Shown here piece by piece: positions 54,360 to 60,730 of a DNA stretch of 60,730 nucleotides (positions within the stretch are counted from its first letter, which is position 1; every line of letters begins with the position of its first letter). Origin of the DNA: Planctomycetota bacterium (GTDB taxonomy: Bacteria > Planctomycetota > J058 > JAJDCP01); assembly GCA_029260765.1 (NCBI GenBank), contig JAJDCP010000057.1, forward strand, positions 1-60,730, read 5' to 3'. The translations under genes were made by a program, and so were the position numbers. Below the pieces are notes generated by a model. That model saw only the letters and a list, made by a program, of their open reading frames with translations. It did no database searches and was not told the DNA's origin.

Positions 54360-57065
54360 ATGCGACTCCTGCTAGTATTCCTCGGAACCTGCCTGGTTCT
54401 CGGCTGCGGCGACTCCGCCACGCCGACCCCCACAGACACGTTCGTGGCCGAACGTTGGAGCGGTGAGGCCAAACCCCTGAAGAAGCAGATCTACGCGGCC
54501 CTTCAGGGAACGGCTACGCTCGCCGACAGCATCTTCACCCCTGACTTCCGCGCCGAGCGCTTGTCCGGTCGGCTCGAGGCCACGTCGCCCAGCCCTGCGG
54601 GCGTGCGTCGTGCCACCTGGGTCGAGGTGGAAGCCGCGCTCGAGCTCGAGGCCTTGCGCACAGACCTGGCGAGCTACCGCGAGGCGCTCGGGCCACTGCA
54701 GCATCTCGAGCAGCACACCTGGCAGGTGGATGTGCTCCAGAACGACGCCGCACTGAAGGTGCTCGAGACCCGTGAGGCGCTCTGGCTGCGCGGCGTTCCC
54801 CCCGACGGGGGTTTGCGGCAGGACCGTTTTCTGTTGGTGCTGCGCTTCTCGCAGCAAGACGGCCAACCCTGGCGGGTCTGTCAGCTGCGCATCGAGCAGG
54901 CCAGCAGTGTGCTCGGCCCCGGGCCGTACTTCCACGATGTCACCGCCGAGGTCCTCCCTCCCGGCTACGACCAGAGCCCCACGGCCTTGTACACCGACGG
55001 AGGCGTGGCACTGCAGGACTTCGATGCCGACGGCGATTGCGACATCTTCCTGCCGCGCCTGCACGCCCCGGCGCGCTTGTATCGCAACGACGGGCGCGGG
55101 AACTTCGAAGATGCCACCAGCGCCGTCGGCCTCGAGCTGAATCTTCTGCGCAGCGGCAGCAACTGCGGGGTCTTCTTCGACGCAGACCTCGATGGCAAGC
55201 TCGATCTGCTGATCGGCCTCAAAGACAAAGGCCCTCGGCTGTTCTTGCAGCGTGAAGGGCGCTTCGTGCTCGAGGCGTCGGCGGTGCAGGGCGGGGACGG
55301 CGCTTGGGAGTCTCTGGTCGTAGGCGATGGCAACGGCGACGGCCTGCCCGACATCTTCGCCTGCAACTACGGGCTGATCGACACCGAGCATCAGCCTGAG
55401 AGCTACATCGATGCGCACAACGGCGGCCCCAACCACTACTACCTCAACCTGGGTGAGGGCAAGTTCCGCCTGGCCAATCAGGAAGCCGGCCTGCAAGAAG
55501 CGGCCACGCGCTGGAGCTACGCGGCCTGCTGGGCCGATGACGACAACGACGGTGACCTCGACCTGTATGTCGCCAACGACTACGGGCCCAACAACCTGTT
55601 CAGGAACGACGGCCAGGGGCACTTCAGCGACCAGGCCGCGAGCCTGGGCGCGCAGGACCACGGCAATGGCATGTCGGCGCTGTTCTGCGACCTCGACAAC
55701 GACCTCGATCTCGACCTGTACATCTCCAACATGCAGTCGTTCGCGGGCAACCGCATCACGCGGCTCGACGACTTCCGCGGCGATCCCGCCCAGGCCGAGC
55801 TGTACCGCCGCTTCTCGCAGGGCAACACCCTGCTCCTCAACCAGGGAAACGGCAGCTACAGCGACGGCACCGTCTCTTCGGGCACGCAACCTGCCTTCTG
55901 GGCCTGGGGAGGCACGGCCTTCGATTACGACGCCGACGGCGACAGCGATGTCTTCTGCGCGGCCGGCTTCTATACCGGGGCTTCGGCCAGGGATACGTGA
56001 AGCGTGTTCTGGCGCCAGGTTCTGGCGCCCGAGCTGGGGGGAAGCGCTCAAGGCCGCGACCTGGGCCACCGCGAGCACTTCCGCTTGCTGGCCGAAGAGG
56101 GAGCGTCCTGGAGCGGCAACGAGCCCAATGTGCTGTTCCAGAACCGCGGCGACGGCCGCTTCGACGAGATCGGCGCGGTCTTGGGACTCGACCACCGGGC
56201 CGATGCGCGCGGCGCGGCCACGGGCGATCTCGACGGAGACGGAGACCTCGACCTGGTCGTCACCAACCGGAACCTGCCCAGCGTGATCATCTACCGCAAT
56301 GACACGCCCGGGCAAGGACGCGTGCTGCAACTCGACCTGGAAGCCAGCTCGGGCAGCGCGCTCGGAGCCCAGCTGATCGTGCACGCGCAGGGACGCAGCC
56401 AGCTGCGGCACAGGGCTGCTGGCGAGGGATTTCTCTCGCAGAACGCGGCCACGCTGCATTTCGGTATGGGAGCTGCCCAACAGGCCGACAGCCTCGAGCT
56501 GGTGTGGCCGTCAGGTCTGAGACAGCGCTTCGGTCCCCTGGCCACCAACCGCCGCTACACTCTGCGGGAAGGCGAAGGGCTCGCCAGCCCAGGCAGCGCT
56601 CTCCGCCCCCGCAACGAGAACGCACGCGGTTCACCTGCCAGGCTGGGCCGCCTGTCTCTTCCGGCCCCAGAGGTGCTGCTGCAAAACTCCCAGGGCGACA
56701 GCCTGCAATGGGCAGAGCTGACCGAGGGCACGGTGCTGTTGCACTTCTGGGCGCCCTGGTGCCTGGCCTGCCGCAGCGAACAGCCTGCCCTGCTGCGGCT
56801 CAGCAAAGAGCTTCCCGAGCTGCGCTGCCTGGCCGTCAACCTCGACCCCGGGGCAGAGAACAGCTTGGCTCCCTGGCAAGGCTTCGAGCTGTTCGAGGGC
56901 GACCTCGCGACCCAGCAGCCCTTTGCTGCCATGGCGGGCGTTCCGGCAGGAGCCGTGCCCCTGACGGTGGTCATGCGCGACGGACTGGTACGCTTCGTCC
57001 AGGCGGGGGCGCTCGAGACGGAGAGTCTTGCCCAGGTCGTCGCCTCGATCCTGGCAGAAGAATAG
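54360..57065 (+). CDS. CRTAC1-family lipoprotein with thioredoxin domain and one in-frame TGA (candidate selenoprotein), 901 codons
   Basis: The lipobox is LVLGC (Cys16). Residues about 25-190 are an unassigned helical domain. The propeller (about 195-640) has Asp loops DFDADGDCD, DADLDGKLD, DGNGDGLPD, DDDNDGDLD, DLDNDLDLD, DYDADGDSD and DLDGDGDLD. The ASPIC/UnbV domain lies at about 658-725 (LHFGMGAAQQADSLELVWPS). A TlpA-like thioredoxin follows at about 765-901, with active site WCLAC (C801, C804). Codon 547 is TGA (55998-56000) inside SARDT-TGA-SVFWRQVL; the same frame then stays open for 354 more codons with family sequence. A SECIS-like hairpin follows directly, so Sec insertion is my preferred reading. 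Alternatives are a recent nonsense mutation, a sequence error, or separate initiation at GTG 56004. Confidence 0.82.
56006..56034 (+). promoter_or_regulatory. Candidate bacterial SECIS stem-loop
   Basis: GTTCTGGCGCC (56006-56016) pairs with GGCGCCCGAGC (56024-56034). Six central G-C pairs are perfect, then there is one T/C mismatch and four outer pairs including one T-G wobble. The apical loop AGGTTCT can tighten by A-T and G-C pairing to a GTT triloop. The loop begins 17 bases after the TGA and has G in its first positions, which fits published bacterial SECIS rules (a small loop about 16-37 nt downstream with an early G). It also resembles the AGGUCU loop of E. coli fdhF as I remember it. 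Confidence 0.6.
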
Positions 57066-60000
57066 ATGCGCTGGCGGGCCTGCCTGCTCCTGGTCGTGTG
57101 CCTTGTCCTTGCGGGTTGCGGCGATGCTCCGGCGGGCCAGGAACCCGAGACGCCGCGGCCCGTCTCCCGCCGCGCACGGGCCTGTGCGCTGCTCGAACGG
57201 GGCGCCGCCTGGTTGGAGATTCAGGCTTTCAGTCAGGCGCATGGCGCATTCAGTGAGCTTCGGCGGCTGGAGCCCCACGAGCCGGCCGCGGCTTTCAATC
57301 TCGCCCTGAACGCGTACCGGCAGGAGTCTCTCGACGTCGCTCTGCACTGGCTTCAGCAGACCGGCGAGGCTGAAGGAGGCGCTGCCGTCCAGCGGCTCGC
57401 CGCCGCCCTCAGCTACGAACGCAACGATCCCCAGGAGCAATGGCGGGCCTTGCTGCGCGCCTACGCGCACAGCCCCGAGGCAGCTCTGGCGTATCAAGCC
57501 GCCAAACTCGCGCCCCAGGTTGGCGAAGACGCACGTGGGATCGAATTCATGCAGCAGGCGTTCATGGCCTGGCCAGACAACCTCGCGCTGGCCAGCGCAT
57601 GGTTGCGCGCTTGCGCTGCCTCGCAGCATGCCGAGCACCGAGCCCAGGTGCCCGCGCTGGTTGAAAGCCTGGGGAAGGTGCTCGACGACCCAGCGGTGCT
57701 CGAGGACGCACGCTTGGCGGCCGCTGCGCTCCAACCTGTTGGCGCTGCCGAAGTTCCCTATGCCATCCAGGTGTTGTGCAACCTGGTGCGCGCCGCACCG
57801 CGCTTCCGTACCGATGCGGCCCTGCTGCAAGAACGCCTCGAGCTGCGCGCCCTGCGCGCGCCACTGAGTTGGGAGCTCAGGAAGCGTGCGGCCTTCGCGC
57901 AGCCAGCTCTGCAACTCGAGCCCCGCGACCCACCTGCTGGCCTGTTGTCCGGGCTGCGGGCAGTCGTTCCAGTTAGCGCGGGCGGCGACAGCCTGCGCGT
58001 CCGCGTCGGCTGGCTCGCGTGTGGCGCGGAGCAGCTGGTCTGGCTTCCCCCGGATGGGCCTGCCAAGATCCAGAGCCTCGCGCTCCCCGACGTTCAGGAA
58101 GGCCTGGCCTGCGCCCTCGACGGCGACCTGCTGCAAGAGGTTGTGCTGCGCTGCCGCGGAGGCGTGGGGATCCTCGCTCTGCAGGCGGGGCAATGGCAGC
58201 AGCAACACTGGCTGCCTGGGTCCTGGACACAGGTGCTCGTCGACGACATCGACAATGATCAAGACCTCGACCTGCTCCTGCTCGACGGCAGCGACAGCCT
58301 CAGCCTGATGCTCAACCGCGGCCCAGCGGGCCTGGCGCCGCTCCGCGCACTGCTGCGTAAGCCGGGCCGACGCTGGCGCGCTGCCGCGGCCATCGATCTC
58401 GACGGAGACCTCGACCGTGAGCTGGTCATGGCAGGCGCCGACAGTCTCGATTGCGCGCTCAACCTGCGGCAGGGCAGGTTCGCGTTCGGAGCGTCGCAGG
58501 TCTTGCCCCCCGGCATCCAACAGCTGCAGGTGGCGGACTACACGGGCGACGGCCAGCTCGACCTGCTCGCGAGCGGGCCCCAGGGCTGGCGCTTCTTGCG
58601 AGGCAGCTCCGATGGCCTGCGGCCTGATCCGATCGCCGATGCCTGTAGTTCGGCTCACGCCCCCACCGGCTCTCCACAGCTTGCCGACCTCGACCGCGAC
58701 GGCGACCTGGACCTGCTCGCGGCGGGCGCCGCCACCGCTTCGGGCCTGTGGGCGCTGGAGAACCTCGGGGACGGCCTGTTTCGTGCTGAGCCGCGGCTGC
58801 TTCCCCAGCGGGCCCAGCCCCTGACAGACTGCCTGGTCGCAGACCTCGACGGCGACCATCACCTCGAGCTGCTGGCCTGGGATCTGCAGTCGACTGTTTG
58901 CTGGAGCCTGCGCGGCGCTGACCAGGACTGGCTGGGCCTGCGGCTCAAGGCCCCGACCGGCAAAGCCCCGCCCGACGCACGCGGGGCGCTGGTGCGCCTG
59001 TTCAGCGGAGATCGTGTCCAGACCCGCGTGGCCCAGGGCCCCTACCTCGAGCTGGGGCTGGGCGGGCAGACGCCGGCCCTGCTCCAGGCCACCTGGCCCA
59101 ACGGCATCAGCGAATACCGCTTCGATCTCGAGGCGGGCCAGAGCTACGATCTCGAGCTGGTGATGCGCCTCGAGGGCTCCTGCCCCTTCCTGTATGCCTG
59201 GGATGGCCAGCGTGAGCGCTTCGTGACCGACTTGATCGGAACCAGCCCGCTGGGGCTTTTGGTGGCTCCGGGCATCTACGCGCCCGCCGACCCGGACGAA
59301 TACCTGCTGCTCCCCGATTGGTTGCAGCCTCGCGATGGAGCCATCGAGCTGCTGATCAGCGAAGAGCTGCGCGAGGTGGCCTATTACGATGCCTGTGGCC
59401 TGGTCGCGGTCGACGCCCCTGAAGGCGTCTGGGTCGGCAGCGCGGACCGCTGGGCACGGCAGATGGTGGACGGGCTGCAGTTGTGCCTGCTCGAGGATCT
59501 ACGCCCGCCCGTGGACGTGCGCGTGGCAGGACAATCACGACTCGACGAGGTGCGTACGCTGGACGGCGTACACCTGCAGGCTTTTCCGGAGCGCGGTTAC
59601 TACCCGGGCGGCGTCGCCTCCCATAGCATTGAGCTCGAGCTGCCTGCGGAGCTGGCCGCTGACCCGCATCCACAGCTCCTGTTGCTCGGCTGGTTGCACT
59701 GGTCGAACACCAGCATCAACGTGGCCCGCGCGCAGGACCCCACAGCCAGACCCCTGTTTCCGCGCCTGGAAGTCGCAGACGGCCAAGGCGGCTGGCGGCT
59801 GGTGTGCGACGATGCGGGCCTGCCCGCCGGCAAGACCAAGCCGCTGGTGATCGACCTCAGCGGAGAGCTCAATCCCCGCGACCCCCGGGTGCGGCTGAGC
59901 ACCAACTTCGAAGTCTATTGGGACCAGCTCCTGGTCGGCCGGCGCAGCGCCGCCGAGCCGCGTGTCCAGAGGGTCGCGCCCGCCTTTGCCAGGCTGTCCT

Positions 60001-60482
60001 TCGGAGGTTTTGCCCGCGCCTCCTGGTCGGGAGTCCGCGGGCCGCTGGTCTTCGACCGCAGCGACCTGCGCCCGCATCCCTGGCGGGTGGACAGCCAGGG
60101 CCGCGAGGTGGCTCTGGTCTGGCAGGAGATGGAGGGCTTCCGCAGTGCCTTCGGCGAGGTTTCCGCCCTGCTCGGCAAAGTCGACGACCGCATGGTGGTC
60201 TTCGGCGACGGCGAGCAGCTGCGGGTGCGCTTCCCCCTGGCGGGTCTCGAACCCGTACCCGAAGGCTGGCGCCGCCACTACCTGCTGTTCTCGCACGGCT
60301 GGGTCAAGGACGGGGATCTGAACGTAGGGGCGGGCCAAACCGTCCTTCCCCTGCCCTCCAACTCCATGCAGGCCTACCCTGACGGTCCGCCCAACCCAGA
60401 CGTCGAGGCCCTGAACGCCGACCACCTGACCCGCTGGGTGGGCCGCCAGCGCCTCCGGCAGCGGCTGGAGTCGGCCAACTGA
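57066..60482 (+). CDS. Lipoprotein fusing TPR repeats to a CRTAC1-type propeller, ASPIC domain and C-terminal beta domain, 1138 aa
   Basis: The lipobox is VLAGC (Cys18). Residues about 30-280 are TPR-like (ALLERGAAWLEIQAFSQAHG, FNLALNAYRQESLDVALHWL). Residues about 290-625 are FG-GAP-type blades, of which at least five Asp loops are visible (DIDNDQDLD, DLDGDLDRE, DYTGDGQLD, DLDRDGDLD, DLDGDHHLE). The ASPIC-like segment is about 640-705 (DARGALVRLFSGDRVQTRVA, WPNGISEY). A large C-terminal domain (about 715-1120: FLYAWDGQRERFVTDLIGTS, GIYAPADPDEYLLLPDWLQP) is shared, as I recall it, with similar very long bacterial FG-GAP proteins. The ATG directly follows the TAG of the preceding gene. It unites in one chain what the 41-46 kb pairs encode separately. 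Confidence 0.9.
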   Translation: MRWRACLLLVVCLVLAGCGDAPAGQEPETPRPVSRRARACALLERGAAWLEIQAFSQAHGAFSELRRLEPHEPAAAFNLALNAYRQESLDVALHWLQQTGEAEGGAAVQRLAAALSYERNDPQEQWRALLRAYAHSPEAALAYQAAKLAPQVGEDARGIEFMQQAFMAWPDNLALASAWLRACAASQHAEHRAQVPALVESLGKVLDDPAVLEDARLAAAALQPVGAAEVPYAIQVLCNLVRAAPRFRTDAALLQERLELRALRAPLSWELRKRAAFAQPALQLEPRDPPAGLLSGLRAVVPVSAGGDSLRVRVGWLACGAEQLVWLPPDGPAKIQSLALPDVQEGLACALDGDLLQEVVLRCRGGVGILALQAGQWQQQHWLPGSWTQVLVDDIDNDQDLDLLLLDGSDSLSLMLNRGPAGLAPLRALLRKPGRRWRAAAAIDLDGDLDRELVMAGADSLDCALNLRQGRFAFGASQVLPPGIQQLQVADYTGDGQLDLLASGPQGWRFLRGSSDGLRPDPIADACSSAHAPTGSPQLADLDRDGDLDLLAAGAATASGLWALENLGDGLFRAEPRLLPQRAQPLTDCLVADLDGDHHLELLAWDLQSTVCWSLRGADQDWLGLRLKAPTGKAPPDARGALVRLFSGDRVQTRVAQGPYLELGLGGQTPALLQATWPNGISEYRFDLEAGQSYDLELVMRLEGSCPFLYAWDGQRERFVTDLIGTSPLGLLVAPGIYAPADPDEYLLLPDWLQPRDGAIELLISEELREVAYYDACGLVAVDAPEGVWVGSADRWARQMVDGLQLCLLEDLRPPVDVRVAGQSRLDEVRTLDGVHLQAFPERGYYPGGVASHSIELELPAELAADPHPQLLLLGWLHWSNTSINVARAQDPTARPLFPRLEVADGQGGWRLVCDDAGLPAGKTKPLVIDLSGELNPRDPRVRLSTNFEVYWDQLLVGRRSAAEPRVQRVAPAFARLSFGGFARASWSGVRGPLVFDRSDLRPHPWRVDSQGREVALVWQEMEGFRSAFGEVSALLGKVDDRMVVFGDGEQLRVRFPLAGLEPVPEGWRRHYLLFSHGWVKDGDLNVGAGQTVLPLPSNSMQAYPDGPPNPDVEALNADHLTRWVGRQRLRQRLESAN

Positions 60483-60515
60483 CAGCGCCGTCAACGGCTC
60501 CGGTTGTACCACCAG

Positions 60516-60555
60516 AAGCGGGGGCAGGGTTCACTCCTCCTCGCTGACTCCAGAG
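60516..60555 (+). repeat. Half copy of the GGGGTTTACCCC palindromic element
   Basis: GAAGCGGGGGCAGGGTTCAC and CTCCTCGCTGACTC match the left half and loop of 30056-30140 (GGGGCGGGGTTTATCC, CTCCTCGCAGACTC). The right arm is missing or lost. Confidence 0.55.
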
Positions 60556-60661
60556 CTCCTGACACGGGTTCGATGCAAAGGGCCTGGACGGGTCTTGGCG
60601 GCTACTATCCGTTGCGACCGTCTCGAACATTGTCAAGCACGCATGAGTCGAGTCCGTCTTC

Positions 60662-60730
60662 TGTAGCGGCGCTCTGTGAGCGCCGGAAGGCGCTCTGGCA
60701 AAGGTCCCATCCAGATGTTCTGGGTTCACC
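60662..60730 (+). repeat. TGTAGCGGCGCTCTG-family repeat at the window end
   Basis: TGTAGCGGCGCTCTGTGAGC, GCCGGAAG, then CGCTCTGGC and CCATCCAGATGTTCTGGGTT. The left half is identical to 52401-52428 and the right half is close to 29941-29997. The element may continue past the window. Confidence 0.7.

Noticed and set aside
56004..57065. A separate gene starting at GTG 56004
   Set aside because: It would begin in the middle of the propeller, has no ribosome binding site, and lacks the signal needed for an envelope thioredoxin. Continuous reading through the TGA explains the sequence better.
60326..60345. GTAGGGGCGGGCC-like word resembling the palindromic repeat
   Set aside because: It lies inside the coding sequence of the fused TPR-CRTAC1 protein and lacks the second arm and loop; chance similarity is likelier.

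Overview
The window reads as a high-GC Gram-negative-type bacterial chromosome. It has lipoprotein signals ending in LxGC, AQ-type signal peptides, many Asp-rich FG-GAP/VCBS propeller proteins of the CRTAC1 (ASPIC/UnbV) type, TPR lipoproteins, P-domain and HYDIN-like secreted proteins, and FHA/kinase-like signalling. Members of Planctomycetota look most like this to me, with Acidobacteriota or Myxococcota as alternatives; this is inference from protein style only. I see no rRNA, tRNA or CRISPR array.

Layout. 1-12.1 kb is gene-poor accessory DNA bracketed by two copies of a degenerate ~390-bp-period noncoding repeat. It holds unknown genes (2197-3132, 8994-11021), a DUF4303 protein, a carboxypeptidase-regulatory-like repeat protein, an AAA/DUF4143 ATPase, and relics of a four-helix-bundle gene, katG and a DUF5615 PIN-like toxin. 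12.1-14.7 kb is a two-gene lipid operon (cyclopropane-synthase-like methyltransferase plus FAD oxidoreductase) that may make mid-chain methyl-branched fatty acids. 14.9-20 kb has a GHL10 hydrolase, a gene-fusion scar, a secreted protein and a MATE transporter. 20.3-23.2 kb is a more A/T-rich glycan cassette (glycosyltransferase, beta-propeller, glycosyltransferase). 23.4-29.6 kb has a SUFU-domain protein, leuS with MauE-like and HD-fold-like genes, and an unknown helical protein.

29.6-40.9 kb is a repeat-rich spacer followed by a Pcp-like / TerB-like / FHA-pseudokinase operon. Divergent from it is a tightly overlapping COG0523 GTPase - lipoprotein - M48 protease - priA operon, then lpdA and lipB.

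41-60.5 kb is the striking part. Two tandem paralogous pairs, each a TPR lipoprotein overlapping a seven-bladed CRTAC1 protein, are followed by a 1897-residue P-domain/HYDIN-like surface protein, thyA-folA on the other strand, and a third CRTAC1 protein carrying a thioredoxin domain. The window ends with a 1138-residue protein in which the TPR and CRTAC1 parts are fused. The third CRTAC1 gene has one in-frame TGA followed at SECIS distance by a stem-loop, so I propose it as a candidate selenoprotein. The fused protein supports the idea that the TPR and propeller proteins work together in the cell envelope; their biochemical role is not known to me.
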